From CBDBGD01 sp965205235 (GTDB taxonomy: Bacteria; Chloroflexota; Dehalococcoidia; Lucifugimonadales; UBA1127): 64,000 nucleotides of DNA. A model generated the notes under the pieces. The model was not told where the DNA came from, made no database searches, and was given only the letters and a program-made list of their open reading frames with translations. The stretch's first letter is position 1; every line of letters starts with the position of its first letter. The DNA lies in the NCBI GenBank assembly GCA_965205235.1, contig CBDBGD010000002.1, positions 240,157-304,156 on the forward strand, in the 5' to 3' direction. The position numbers were made by a program, and so were the translations under genes. This document shows, one piece after another, positions 54,278-62,856 of the stretch.

Positions 54278-55684
54278 TTGAAGGAACAGGCAGTAGTACA
54301 AGCCGGCGAGCGCGAAGGCGCTCTGCAGCAGGACCAGGCAGCCCGATGGTTCCTCTACTCGGCCGTCTTCTGGGTGGCCGTACCGGGGCTGGCGGGGCTG
54401 GCCATGGCCACGCTGCTGTACGCCCCGTCCACGCAGGACTGGGTCCCCGGTAGCCTCGACGCCTACCTCCAGTTCGGCCGGCTGCGGCCCATGCACGTCA
54501 ACGTGGCGTTGTTCGGATGGCTGTCCATGGTCTACGCGGGCTCCATGCTGTTCATCGTGCCCCGGCTGACGCGCACACCCCTCTACAGCGAGCGGCTGGC
54601 CTGGGGAACGCTGCTGCTGTGGAACGTCGTCGTCGCCGGCGCCTTCTTCTCGCTGCTGGCCGGGTACAACCAGGGGCGAGAGTATGCGGAGATGGCCTGG
54701 CCGCTCGACCTGCTCATGGTCGTCTGCTTCGTCATGCTGGCGGTCAACATTTGGAAGACGGCCATGCGCCGGCGCGAGCCAGTGCTCTACGTCAGCGTCT
54801 GGAACTTCATGGCCGCCACCGTGATCATCGCCTTGGTCTACGCCATCGGGAACGTCATCTGGGACACGTCCGGGGCCCTGCGTGGCATGAACGACGCCAT
54901 CCTCAACTACTTCTACGTCCACAACCTGTTCAACGCCTGGTTCACCACCGGCTTCCTGGGGCTGAGCTACTACCTCCTCCCGCGGCTGTCCGGGAGGCCG
55001 CTGTGGAGCTACCGGCTGGCCGTCTGGGGTTTTCTGAGCGTGTGGACGGGCCAGCACCACCTCCTCTACGGCCCCGGGCCGGAGTGGCTGGAGCTGGTGT
55101 CCGTCTCCTTCAGCATCCTCGCGGCCATCCCCAACACCGCCTTCACCTTCAACTTCTACAAGACCATGGGCGGCGCGTGGCGCAACGTCGTCACGGACGT
55201 GCCGCTGCGGTTCCTGGTCACCTCCTGCATCTTCTACATCCTGACCTGCTTCCAGGGCGTGGCCCAGTCTTTCCGAGACCTCAACTCCTACATCCACTTC
55301 ACCAACTGGGTCATCGGCCACAGCCACCTGGCGTTCCTCGCCGCGTTCAGCTTCACGGCCTTTGCCCTCGTGTACCACCTCCTTCCTCGCACGGGCCGGG
55401 GCCGTCCCTTCTCCCGCGGCCTCATGGAGTGGCACTACTGGCTGACCCTGGTGGGCACCCTGGCCTTCATGATCACCCTGTGGACCGCGGGGTTCACGCA
55501 GGGACGCGACTGGCTGGAGGGAGGCGTTCCCTTCATCGAGACCGTGGTGGCGATGAAGCCCTACATGCTGGTGCGGCTGATCAGCGGGCTGGTCATCGCC
55601 GCCGGCGTGGCCGCCTTCATCGTGGGGGTTGCCCGGACGCTGCTCCCCGAGCGCGAGCAGCGTCTGCAGGCGGCGGAGGCGTAG
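54278..55684 (+). CDS. ccoN: cbb3-type cytochrome oxidase catalytic subunit
   Basis: A 468-residue haem-copper oxidase subunit I with about twelve helices. Haem and copper ligands are visible: His in RPMHVNV (low-spin haem b), His in YVHNLFNAWFT and the pair in TGQHHLLYGP (CuB), and GHSHLAF (haems b3 and b). The cbb3 type reduces O2 with high affinity. The start is a TTG at 54278, a few bases after a -10 like TATACT at 54234, so the leader is short. No ATG lies nearby. Confidence 0.92.
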   Translation: MKEQAVVQAGEREGALQQDQAARWFLYSAVFWVAVPGLAGLAMATLLYAPSTQDWVPGSLDAYLQFGRLRPMHVNVALFGWLSMVYAGSMLFIVPRLTRTPLYSERLAWGTLLLWNVVVAGAFFSLLAGYNQGREYAEMAWPLDLLMVVCFVMLAVNIWKTAMRRREPVLYVSVWNFMAATVIIALVYAIGNVIWDTSGALRGMNDAILNYFYVHNLFNAWFTTGFLGLSYYLLPRLSGRPLWSYRLAVWGFLSVWTGQHHLLYGPGPEWLELVSVSFSILAAIPNTAFTFNFYKTMGGAWRNVVTDVPLRFLVTSCIFYILTCFQGVAQSFRDLNSYIHFTNWVIGHSHLAFLAAFSFTAFALVYHLLPRTGRGRPFSRGLMEWHYWLTLVGTLAFMITLWTAGFTQGRDWLEGGVPFIETVVAMKPYMLVRLISGLVIAAGVAAFIVGVARTLLPEREQRLQAAEA

Positions 55685-55688
55685 CCGA

Positions 55689-56171
55689 ATGCGACAGCCC
55701 ACCGTCCGCTACCTCCTCATCGGCTCGCTGGTGTCGCTGTTCGCCGGGCTGCTGGTGACCGTGGGCGTGCCGGCCATCCAGGAGCCCCCGGCCTCGGCGG
55801 GGCTCCAGCCCTACACCGATGTCCAGCAGAAGGGCCACGAGCTCTACATCCGCGAGGGCTGCTGGTACTGCCACACGCAGCAGGTCCGCTCCGTCGAGGT
55901 CGACGTCGGCACCGTGCGAAAGCAGGGCGACCTGGGGCCCGAGTCCGTCCCCGGCGACTACCACTACCAGAAGCCGGTGCTGTGGGGCACCAACCGGCAG
56001 GGGCCCGACCTGGCCCACGTGGGAAGCCGCACGGAGCTCAACAAGGCCTGGCACGTCCAGCACCTCAAGGACCCGCGCAGCCTGGTGCCGGGCAGCATCA
56101 TGCCCTCCTTCGACCATCTCCCGGAGGAGGAGCTGGACGCGCTCGCCGAGTACCTTCTGGCGCTGAAGTAG
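55689..56171 (+). CDS. ccoO: cbb3-type oxidase mono-haem cytochrome c subunit
   Basis: A 160-residue membrane-anchored c-type cytochrome. A single N-terminal helix (about 7-28) precedes the haem-binding C58-WYC61-H62. The axial Met138 lies in GSIMPSF. The GCWYCHTQQVRSVEVDVG block marks CcoO/FixO. It is shorter than typical CcoO (around 200). The ATG is four bases after the ccoN stop. Confidence 0.93.
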   Translation: MRQPTVRYLLIGSLVSLFAGLLVTVGVPAIQEPPASAGLQPYTDVQQKGHELYIREGCWYCHTQQVRSVEVDVGTVRKQGDLGPESVPGDYHYQKPVLWGTNRQGPDLAHVGSRTELNKAWHVQHLKDPRSLVPGSIMPSFDHLPEEELDALAEYLLALK

Positions 56172-56182
56172 GGGGAGCAACC

Positions 56183-56746
56183 ATGGCCTGGACCGCGATC
56201 ATCGGGCCGGAGGAGGCCCAGGGCGAGCTCAAGGAGCTCTACGACGCGCTGGAGGCAAGGGGCATCACCCTGACCGCCGAGTTCCTGGGCGTCTACACCC
56301 AGGAGCCGGGCATCCTGCGATGGCTGACCGCGGGGCTCAAGCCCGGCTACGGCGCCACCGGCATCGACACCACGTTGACGCAGATGATCGCCACCGTCGT
56401 CTCCGTCGTCAACGGCTGCGGCAACTGCACAGCCATCCACGGCGGCATCATGCGCCGCATGCTGCACGACGACGCCCTCGCGGACCAGATCATAGAAGAC
56501 CACACGCAGGCGCCCCTCGACGCCGCGGTCCGGGCCGCCCTCGACTACGCCGTGAAGCTCACCCGCGAGCCTCGACACGTCACGGAGGCCGACGTGCAAC
56601 GGCTGCGCGAGGCGGGCTACACGGACCAGCAGATCGTCGACGTAGCCCACGTAGCCGCCTGGTTCAGCTACGTCAACCGCATCGCCCTGGGGCTGGGCAC
56701 CCAACTGCGGACCGAGGCCGGGGCGCGCCCCGGAGCCGGAGGCTAG
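56183..56746 (+). CDS. AhpD-like / carboxymuconolactone decarboxylase family protein
   Basis: A 187-residue helical protein of the CMD/AhpD family. The active site Cys79-xx-Cys82-xxx-His86 (GCGNCTAIH) is complete, as in AhpD and peroxidase-related enzymes that use a thiol pair. It has a GGGGGAG RBS and lies between ccoO and the ccoQ-like gene, with gaps of 11 and 2 bases, so it belongs to the oxidase operon. A redox or protective role beside the oxidase is inferred. Confidence 0.85.
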   Translation: MAWTAIIGPEEAQGELKELYDALEARGITLTAEFLGVYTQEPGILRWLTAGLKPGYGATGIDTTLTQMIATVVSVVNGCGNCTAIHGGIMRRMLHDDALADQIIEDHTQAPLDAAVRAALDYAVKLTREPRHVTEADVQRLREAGYTDQQIVDVAHVAAWFSYVNRIALGLGTQLRTEAGARPGAGG

Positions 56747-56748
56747 CC

Positions 56749-56919
56749 GTGTACTCTGCGAGCCTCGTCGTCATCGCCGCCGTGGGCGTCATGGTGTTCC
56801 TCTGGGTCGGGTTCATGGCGTGGGCCTACCTGTCGGGGCAGCTCCGGGAGTCGGAGCGGGCCAAGCGCCTGCCCCTGGAGGACGACGAAGGCTCACCCAA
56901 CGGAGAGGCCCATGTCTGA
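56749..56919 (+). CDS. ccoQ: CcoQ-like small membrane protein
   Basis: A 56-residue protein from a GTG start. One helix (about 5-28) is followed by a charged segment RESERAKRLPLEDDE, much like CcoQ, which stabilises cbb3 oxidase. The start is two bases past the previous stop, and its stop overlaps the next start. Confidence 0.65.
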   Translation: MYSASLVVIAAVGVMVFLWVGFMAWAYLSGQLRESERAKRLPLEDDEGSPNGEAHV

Positions 56920-57175
56920 GCAACCCAAGGACCCCAGACCGCAGCTGGAGGAGGAGAAGCCCTTCGGCGGCGAGATACCCGTCGGGGGCGGGGGCGCGCC
57001 GCGGTGGATGAAGTGGCTCACCACTGTCCTCTTCGCTTGGGCCGTGGCCTACCTGGTGATCGCCTTCATCCTCGACTGGGTCGACGAAAGCACGTGGCTG
57101 GTGCTGGTCTTCGCCGGTGCGCTTGTGGCCTGGTACCTCTTCTTCACCATCACGAAACGCCCCGCGGACCCCTGA
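56912..57175 (+). CDS. FixP_N-like membrane protein without cytochrome domains
   Basis: An 87-residue protein. The N-terminal part is charged and Gly-rich. From GAPRWMKWLTTVLFAWAVAYL on it resembles the N-terminal anchor of CcoP (FixP_N), where a Trp-rich helix joins the oxidase. A second helix follows. The two c-haem domains of CcoP are missing and no CxxCH is present. Assignment rests on weak similarity. It overlaps ccoQ by eight bases. Confidence 0.55.
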   Translation: MSEQPKDPRPQLEEEKPFGGEIPVGGGGAPRWMKWLTTVLFAWAVAYLVIAFILDWVDESTWLVLVFAGALVAWYLFFTITKRPADP

Positions 57176-57227
57176 TCCAGCGCACATTTATCGCACATCG
57201 CGATACTCTCCATCCCCTTGGTCTGGC

Positions 57228-57256
57228 TTGACAGCCAGTCAGGGCGTGGGTACGCT
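57228..57256 (+). promoter_or_regulatory. promoter of the amidohydrolase at 57298
   Basis: TTGACA (57228-57233) and TACGCT (57251-57256) are spaced by 17 nt, about 40 bases before the start codon. Confidence 0.7.
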
Positions 57257-57297
57257 TTGAGCCAGAGCCGAGTTTTCTGTTTCGAAAGGGAGGTGGC

Positions 57298-58491
57298 ATG
57301 CACAACGGATACAAGATCATCGACGCAGACGCGCACATCCACGAGCCCCACGACCTGTGGAGCGACTACATGGAGGCCGAGTACTACGACCGGCGTCCCC
57401 TGATCCCGCCGCGGGAGGAGGGCAAGCGACACTCGAGCAGCAAGCAGTACCTGCCCTGCGAGCTCTTCCCCGAGGGCTCCATATCGCGGGGCACCGTCCA
57501 GGGCGCCGGCCAGAAGCGGCAGGTTGTCCGCGGCACCGAGTTCATGGGCGAGAAGTACGGCGACGCCTGGTACGCGGAGTTCACCCCCGAGAGCCGTGTC
57601 GTCGACATGGACCGCTACGGCTGGGACAAGCAGGTCATGATCGACAACTTCCCCACCCCCATGCGCCTCATCTTCGAGGGCGCCGACCAGGGCCTCCTCT
57701 GGGCCTGCGCTCGGGCCTACAACAACTGGTCCCACGACTTCGCCCAGGCCGATCCCACCAAGCTCAAGGTCTCCGGCGTCCTCCCCAACCAGCACGACAT
57801 CGAGGGGCTGATCATCGAGACCCGCCGTGTCGTCGAGAAGCTGGGCGCCGTTACCGTCGCCGTTCCCACCCCGGACAAGGGCAAGGCCTGGCACGACCCC
57901 GAGTACGACGGCTTCTGGGCCCTGGCCGAGGAGCTGGACTTCCCCATGTCCTTCCACGGCGTCAACAGCGGCGACCCCCACGTGGGCACGCGCTACAAGC
58001 CCCGCCACCTGGTCTCCGGCCAGGAGGTCGCCCTGGAGCACGCGCTGGGCTTCTCGGTCGAGAACATGATCTCCCTGGGCCACATGATCTTCCTGGGCAT
58101 CCTGGAGAAGTTCCCCAAGATGCGCATCTCCCTGCTGGAGGGCAACGCCGGGTGGCTGCCCTTCTGGCTGGGCCGGCTGGACGACCACTGCCTGCGCAAC
58201 AAGCGCCAGGGCATGTGGTTCGACTCGGAAGGACTGCCGCTGACGCCCAGCGAGTACTTCAAGCGCCAGGGCTTCGTGGCATGCGACCCCGACGAGTTCG
58301 GCCTGAAGGGCGCCGTTATGCTGGTGGGTGAGGACAACATCGTCTGGAACACGGACTACTCCCACCCGGACGCGCCGGACCCCGACAAGGCCGTCCCCGA
58401 CTTCCTGGAGCAGGACATCCCCGAGTCCGCCAAGCGCAAGATCCTCTGGGACAATGCGGCTCGGCTGTACGGAGAGCGCATCCTGAACTAG
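57298..58491 (+). CDS. amidohydrolase-2 family metal-dependent hydrolase/decarboxylase
   Basis: A 397-residue amidohydrolase-2 enzyme. His13-x-His15 (DADAHIHEP) binds metal, and the late Asp lies in IVWNTDYSHPD. It shares HEP, NAGWLPFWLGRLDDH and NTDY blocks with the gene at 11012 and is clearly its paralog. The ATG has a GGGAGG RBS. The next gene, of the CMD family, is 62 bases later; the pair may act in one pathway. Substrate is unknown. Confidence 0.87.
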   Translation: MHNGYKIIDADAHIHEPHDLWSDYMEAEYYDRRPLIPPREEGKRHSSSKQYLPCELFPEGSISRGTVQGAGQKRQVVRGTEFMGEKYGDAWYAEFTPESRVVDMDRYGWDKQVMIDNFPTPMRLIFEGADQGLLWACARAYNNWSHDFAQADPTKLKVSGVLPNQHDIEGLIIETRRVVEKLGAVTVAVPTPDKGKAWHDPEYDGFWALAEELDFPMSFHGVNSGDPHVGTRYKPRHLVSGQEVALEHALGFSVENMISLGHMIFLGILEKFPKMRISLLEGNAGWLPFWLGRLDDHCLRNKRQGMWFDSEGLPLTPSEYFKRQGFVACDPDEFGLKGAVMLVGEDNIVWNTDYSHPDAPDPDKAVPDFLEQDIPESAKRKILWDNAARLYGERILN

Positions 58492-58553
58492 CCCCCACGG
58501 GGGGATGACGTGGCCGCGCTACGGCGCGGAGAGACTGTACTGGAGGACGCCAG

Positions 58554-58985
58554 ATGGTAAGCCCGGACCGTGCACAGCAGGCTAACGAGTACATGAAGGA
58601 GAAGATGCTCTTCACGCCTCGGATGTTCCAGATCATCAACACCGTGGCGCCGGAGGCGGGAGAGCGCTTCGCCGACTTCTACAACGTTCTCTGGCAGGAC
58701 GGGGCCTTGGCGCGTAAGCACAAGGAGCTCATGTTCACGGCCATTGGCGTGGCCTACCGCTCGCCTGCATGTCTCATCCACGTCATCCCCGCCATTGAGG
58801 CCGGGGCCACCGACGGTGAGATCTTTGAGGCCGTCTCCGTGGGCATGATCGCCGCAGGCTTCGTGCCCAACGGCCCGGGCATCCCGTACGCATTCCAGTA
58901 CGCCCTCAAGGTGCTTGAGGTCGCCGGAAAGTACCGCAAGGGCGAGTCCTGGGAGTACATCGAGCCCCCCGAGTTCAAGATGTAG
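58554..58985 (+). CDS. carboxymuconolactone decarboxylase family protein
   Basis: A 143-residue helical protein. In the family motif C-x-x-C-x-x-H, the first Cys is Ser70, while Cys73 and His76 remain (SPACLIH). Redox use of a thiol pair is therefore not possible; a decarboxylase or structural role remains open. It follows an amidohydrolase gene and precedes two genes of unknown role, all in one direction. Confidence 0.82.
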   Translation: MVSPDRAQQANEYMKEKMLFTPRMFQIINTVAPEAGERFADFYNVLWQDGALARKHKELMFTAIGVAYRSPACLIHVIPAIEAGATDGEIFEAVSVGMIAAGFVPNGPGIPYAFQYALKVLEVAGKYRKGESWEYIEPPEFKM

Positions 58986-59030
58986 CCCTCCGCAGCAGCG
59001 GAGAAGGCCATCGCCGGAGAGGGAGCCCCT

Positions 59031-59723
59031 ATGCCCGTTGCTCTCTTCCAGACGGAGAGCGGAGACCTGTGTCGCATGCTGGTGGACGGCCAGACGGTCG
59101 ACGCCCTGGTCCCCCATGCGCCCGGCCTCCGCGTCCCCTTCCGGTTCGAGCCGTCCCGGCCATCCTCCCCCAACCGCCTGACCTGGGACCTCTCCTACCT
59201 CCACGCCGAGCTCTGGTCGACGCCCGAGGGCGGGTCCCGCTACTACGCGGCCATGCTGCCGGAGTTCACCACCAAGGAGCACCGCCCCCACGTCATGCGC
59301 TTCCCCATCGACGCCGCGGCCTTCGCTCAGATGGAGGAGATGCGGCAGGGCGGCGACCTGCACGTTGTGCTCCACATCCAGGCCACGCTGGTGGGCGCCC
59401 TGCCCCGAGACCGTGTGCCCGACGCGGCGCGCCGCCGCACGCTGGAGGCGTGGGGCCTCTCCTCCGAGATGGTCGGCCCGGTGCGTCACAGCTACGACCT
59501 GCCCTTGAGCGTCCCCAGGGCGGTCTGGGAGGAGCAGGTGCTGCCCCAGTGGGCCTGCGCCAGCATCCCCCTGATTGCAGGACTGTCGTTCGACCCCATC
59601 CCGGCGCCGGGAGACCGCTCCCTGGACGTCCAGGCCATGGCCCGGACTCTGGCCGGGGCGACGAAGGTCGCCGACTTCGAGGCCATCCTCCGCCAGTGCC
59701 GGATGCCCATCCTCGGACTGTAG
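59031..59723 (+). CDS. hypothetical protein
   Basis: A 230-residue protein that I do not recognise. It has no signal peptide or membrane helix. It starts MPVALFQTESGDLCRML, is rich in Pro and His, and includes RYYAAMLPEFTTKEHRPHVMRFP near residue 70. The C-terminal helix MARTLAGATKVADFEAILRQC may be an oligomer contact. It lies 45 bases after the CMD gene and seven bases before a DinB-like gene, so all three are probably one operon. Confidence 0.7.
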   Translation: MPVALFQTESGDLCRMLVDGQTVDALVPHAPGLRVPFRFEPSRPSSPNRLTWDLSYLHAELWSTPEGGSRYYAAMLPEFTTKEHRPHVMRFPIDAAAFAQMEEMRQGGDLHVVLHIQATLVGALPRDRVPDAARRRTLEAWGLSSEMVGPVRHSYDLPLSVPRAVWEEQVLPQWACASIPLIAGLSFDPIPAPGDRSLDVQAMARTLAGATKVADFEAILRQCRMPILGL

Positions 59724-59730
59724 CGCAGAC

Positions 59731-60279
59731 GTGGTAGAGGCCTCCGCTCCCCTTCCGACTCCCTCGCTCCTGCTCTGGGCCCTGCGCCAGGTGCACCACC
59801 GCCTGCAGGAGTTGGTGTCCGAGCTGGACGAGACGCAGCTCCGGTGGCATCCCCAGCCCGGCGCCCACTCCCTCATCTTCGTCTTCTGGCACATCGCCCG
59901 CTGCGACGACAACTACCTCCGGGCCCACGTCCAGGGCCGCACCGAGGTCTGGCAGGAGGAGGAGTGGCACCTGCGCTGGGGCATGGACGCCAAGAGCACC
60001 GGCATGCTCCTCTCCGACGACGAAGCCGCCGACCTTCCCCTGCCCCCGGTCGAGGAGATCACGGGCTACGCCCGCCGCGTGTGGGACGAGGTTGAAGCCT
60101 TTGTGCGAGGGCTGGCGCCCGGGGACCTGGAGCGCACGGTGCACCACGTGGACCGGACAAGCTCCATGACCGTGGGTGAGCTCCTTCTGAGCCACATCTA
60201 CGGCCACGACAGCCGCCACCTGGGGGAGATGGAGTACATCAAGGGACTCCTGGGCCTCCGCGGCTCCGCCACCATGTAG
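59731..60279 (+). CDS. DinB-like four-helix metalloprotein
   Basis: A 182-residue protein with a DinB/YfiT-type fold. The metal-binding His triad is His54 (VFWHIAR), His159 and His163 (IYGHDSRHLGEM). Family members include mycothiol- or bacillithiol-dependent transferases and hydrolases. The GTG at 59731 is seven bases after the previous stop. The substrate is unknown. Confidence 0.82.
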   Translation: MVEASAPLPTPSLLLWALRQVHHRLQELVSELDETQLRWHPQPGAHSLIFVFWHIARCDDNYLRAHVQGRTEVWQEEEWHLRWGMDAKSTGMLLSDDEAADLPLPPVEEITGYARRVWDEVEAFVRGLAPGDLERTVHHVDRTSSMTVGELLLSHIYGHDSRHLGEMEYIKGLLGLRGSATM

Positions 60280-60371
60280 CCACCGTGCCCCCCGTGTTCG
60301 CGATACTTCCACGGTAGTCATCGACAGGCCCGACGCCCCGCGCGTCCGGCGTTGATTGGAGGAGAGGGAAC

Positions 60372-61418
60372 GTGTCGCAGGAGCGGGCACAGCGCCGCCG
60401 CCGAGGGTCGAAGCGGGCACTCCTGGGCCAGCTAAGCCTGCTGGCCGTCGCACTGGCGCTGGGCCTCACGCTGGGGTGGCTGTCGATTCGCGGGGTGGCC
60501 TGGGGCGAGGTCGCAGAGCAGGTCTGGGACGCCTCCGTGCCGCTGCTGGTGCTCGCGCTCGTCCTCAACCTCCTGGGCCTCTACCTCCGTGCGCTCCGCT
60601 GGCGCATCCTCCTCACCGGCGACGACGTGTCGACTGAGCGCCTCTTCCTCGTCCAGCAGGCGGGGGCGGGGCTGAATAACCTCAGCCCCGTGCGCATGTT
60701 CAGCGAGCCCATCCAGTTCGGGTTGCTGGTACTGCGAGACCGGCTTCCCGGCGGCGCCATCGCCCTGACCCTGGGCGTGGGACGGAGCATGGACCTGCTC
60801 ACCCACGGGCTGGTCATAGGCGTGGGCCTAGCCCTGTATCCTCCCCTGCGGCCCTTTGTTCCCTACATCCTGCCGGCGGTGGCCATATCCGTGTTCGGCG
60901 TGCTCCTTTGGGTCGCTCTGGGCACGGGGGCGGCGCGTCTTCGATTCATGCAGCGCCTCCCCTTCAGCACTGCCTTCGCAGACGCCTGGCGGACCATGGC
61001 CACCCATCCCCAACGGGTGGTCGGCTCTATGGCCCTCACGGTGGTTTCCTGGGTCCTCACGGGCTTGAGCGGCTGGCTGACGCTGGAGGCCCTGGGTGGC
61101 GGGTTGGACGTCCTGGTCGTTATCGTCGTGGTCCAGGTGTCCCTCCTCTTCGCACTCTCCGTCCCCGGGCTCCCCACGGCGGCGGGAACGTTCCACTTCG
61201 CCGCCGTTGTCCTGCTGTCCCTCTGGGACGTGAGCGGAGAGGTGGCCCTCAGCTACGCCCTCATCCAGCACGTCATTGTCTTCCTACCCCCGACGATCGT
61301 GGCGGCCGTCGTGCTGCCGCGGGAGGGGTTGGCCTCGCTGCGCGCCCTGCGCCGCCACCTGCTGCGAGTCCGAGTGACCCGCACGGCGAGAAGCGCAGCG
61401 GAAGGGACGGCGCCCTAG
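60372..61418 (+). CDS. flippase-like integral membrane protein (UPF0104 / lysylphosphatidylglycerol synthase TM type)
   Basis: A 348-residue protein with an Arg-rich N-terminus and about eight helices. The segment YLRALRWRILLTG near residue 70, NNLSPVRMFSEPI near 100 and a Gly/Pro-rich LSVPGLPTAAGTFHF near 265 match the UPF0104/AglD family. These proteins are thought to move lipids or lipid-linked sugars. The GTG start has a GGAGGAGAGG RBS. Its TAG stop shares bases with the stop of the convergent gene. Confidence 0.8.
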   Translation: MSQERAQRRRRGSKRALLGQLSLLAVALALGLTLGWLSIRGVAWGEVAEQVWDASVPLLVLALVLNLLGLYLRALRWRILLTGDDVSTERLFLVQQAGAGLNNLSPVRMFSEPIQFGLLVLRDRLPGGAIALTLGVGRSMDLLTHGLVIGVGLALYPPLRPFVPYILPAVAISVFGVLLWVALGTGAARLRFMQRLPFSTAFADAWRTMATHPQRVVGSMALTVVSWVLTGLSGWLTLEALGGGLDVLVVIVVVQVSLLFALSVPGLPTAAGTFHFAAVVLLSLWDVSGEVALSYALIQHVIVFLPPTIVAAVVLPREGLASLRALRRHLLRVRVTRTARSAAEGTAP

Positions 61419-62266
61419 CGGCGCTCCAGGCCCAGCAGCCGGGCCGCGTTGCCCCCCAGGAGCATCGTCTGGGCCTCCACGTCCAGGCCGCTCTCCCGGA
61501 CCTGCGCCAGGACGCGTTCCGGCCGCAGAAGCGGGTAGTCCGTGGCAAAGAGCAGCCGCTCCGGGCCCAGCAGTGCCGCCGCCAGCGCGAACACCCGGCC
61601 GTCGTACAGGAAGGGCGACGCCGCCGAGTCGAAGTAGGTACGCGCCAGGGACTCGTTGACCTCCGGCATCAGCGCGTAGAAGGGGAGGCCGCCGCCCCAG
61701 TGGGCGCAGATGATGGTGTTGCGAGGGAAGTCCTGGACGAAGCGCAGTAGCACCTCCGGCGTCGTCCGGCCCTTGCCGGCGTACAGGTGCCCCACCGGCT
61801 CCGACGAGTGGACCAGCACGGGGAGCCCTAGCCGCTCCGCCAGCTCCATGGCGGGGGCGAGGAGCGAGGCGTCGTCCAGGCGGTAGCCCTGCGTGTCCGC
61901 GTGCAGCTCCCCCACGCCGCGCAGGCCGCCGCGGGAGCACCGTTCGATCTCGGCCAGGGCGTCATCGCCCCAGGCAGGGTTGACGCCGCAGAAGCCCACC
62001 AGCCGTCCCGGGTAGCGGGCCGCGGACTCCATCAGGTAGTCGTTGGCCTCGCGGGCAACCTCCCGGTCCTGCCACCCGATGCCGACGGCCACGGCGACGT
62101 CGACCCCCGCCGCATCCATGGCCGCGACCAGCTCCGGCGCCGACGCCAGCGTCGTACGGGGGTTCGCGTACAGCGCGCCGAAGGTCGCGTCCCGTCGCAG
62201 GAGCTCCTCGCGCCGCTCCCGAAACGCCGGGGGAAAGATGTGCGTGTGCGCGTCCACCACCAGCAT
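61415..62266 (-). CDS. amidohydrolase-2 family protein (short type)
   Basis: A 283-residue amidohydrolase. HxH is at residues 7 and 9 (VDAHTHIFP), further ligands lie in VLVHSSEPVG and CAHWGGGLPFY, and the late Asp is in LLFATDYPLLRPE. All ligands are present. It is shorter and more TatD-like in layout than the other four amidohydrolases in the window. Its stop overlaps the flippase stop as CTAG. Confidence 0.87.
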   Translation of the reverse strand: MLVVDAHTHIFPPAFRERREELLRRDATFGALYANPRTTLASAPELVAAMDAAGVDVAVAVGIGWQDREVAREANDYLMESAARYPGRLVGFCGVNPAWGDDALAEIERCSRGGLRGVGELHADTQGYRLDDASLLAPAMELAERLGLPVLVHSSEPVGHLYAGKGRTTPEVLLRFVQDFPRNTIICAHWGGGLPFYALMPEVNESLARTYFDSAASPFLYDGRVFALAAALLGPERLLFATDYPLLRPERVLAQVRESGLDVEAQTMLLGGNAARLLGLERR

Positions 62267-62410
62267 GGGAGTATTCTACCCCCGCGACCTCACGTGTGTG
62301 CAGGACGCCCCAACATCAGCCCGGAGCCTCGTGACGCCTACTGCTACGCCCTTGCGAAGTGACCGGCTGGGATGGGCAGCGGTCAAACATATACGTACCC
62401 CCTGGCAATG

Positions 62411-62440
62411 TTGACGCTCAAAGCGGGCGCTCCGTATAAT
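62411..62440 (+). promoter_or_regulatory. strong promoter of the desulforedoxin-like pair
   Basis: TTGACG (62411-62416) and TATAAT (62435-62440) are spaced by 18 nt. It is the closest match to the consensus -10 in the window. The RNA would start about 20 bases ahead of the first small gene. Confidence 0.8.
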
Positions 62441-62467
62441 GCGCTATCCTCTCGGCTGGGAGATCGC

Positions 62468-62584
62468 ATGGCCAACGAGATGGGCAAAAAGTACGCCTGC
62501 GGCGCGTGCGGTGCACAGTTCGTCGTAACCCAGGCCGGCAGCGGGGTCCTGACCTGCTGCGGCCAGCCGGCTGAACGAAAGTAG
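62468..62584 (+). CDS. desulforedoxin-like mini-protein 1
   Basis: A 38-residue protein with the pattern Cys11-xx-Cys14-Gly ... Cys30-Cys31-Gly. This is the desulforedoxin pattern, in which four cysteines bind one iron or zinc. The VTQAGSG loop before the CC pair is typical. A GGGAG RBS precedes the ATG. It could be a stand-alone electron carrier or a zinc ribbon. Confidence 0.8.
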   Translation: MANEMGKKYACGACGAQFVVTQAGSGVLTCCGQPAERK

Positions 62585-62597
62585 GAGAGGCTGTATC

Positions 62598-62741
62598 GTG
62601 CCCAACCTTCTGGGACGACGCTACACGTGCTCGGAGTGTGGCACCACAGTCCTGTGCACCAAGCAGGGCGAGGGAGAGGCTACGTGCTGTGACAAGGCTA
62701 TGGACGTCCTCCAGCCCAGGCGCCTCCCCTCCTCTGACTAG
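62598..62741 (+). CDS. desulforedoxin-like mini-protein 2
   Basis: A 47-residue protein from a GTG with a GGAGAGG RBS. Cys11-xx-Cys14 and Cys30-Cys31 repeat the pattern of its neighbour, with a fifth Cys at 20. A tail of about 15 residues follows. It begins 13 bases after the first gene, so the pair is a tandem duplication under one promoter. Confidence 0.78.
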   Translation: MPNLLGRRYTCSECGTTVLCTKQGEGEATCCDKAMDVLQPRRLPSSD

Positions 62742-62856
62742 CTCCCCCTCGACGACGCCAACCCATTTCACCCGCATCCCGTCGCGCGTGTTTTCGCCCG
62801 CCGCATCCCCCGGACACCTCGCGCCGGCGGCCGCCGGTGCAACACGGAGAGCGTGA

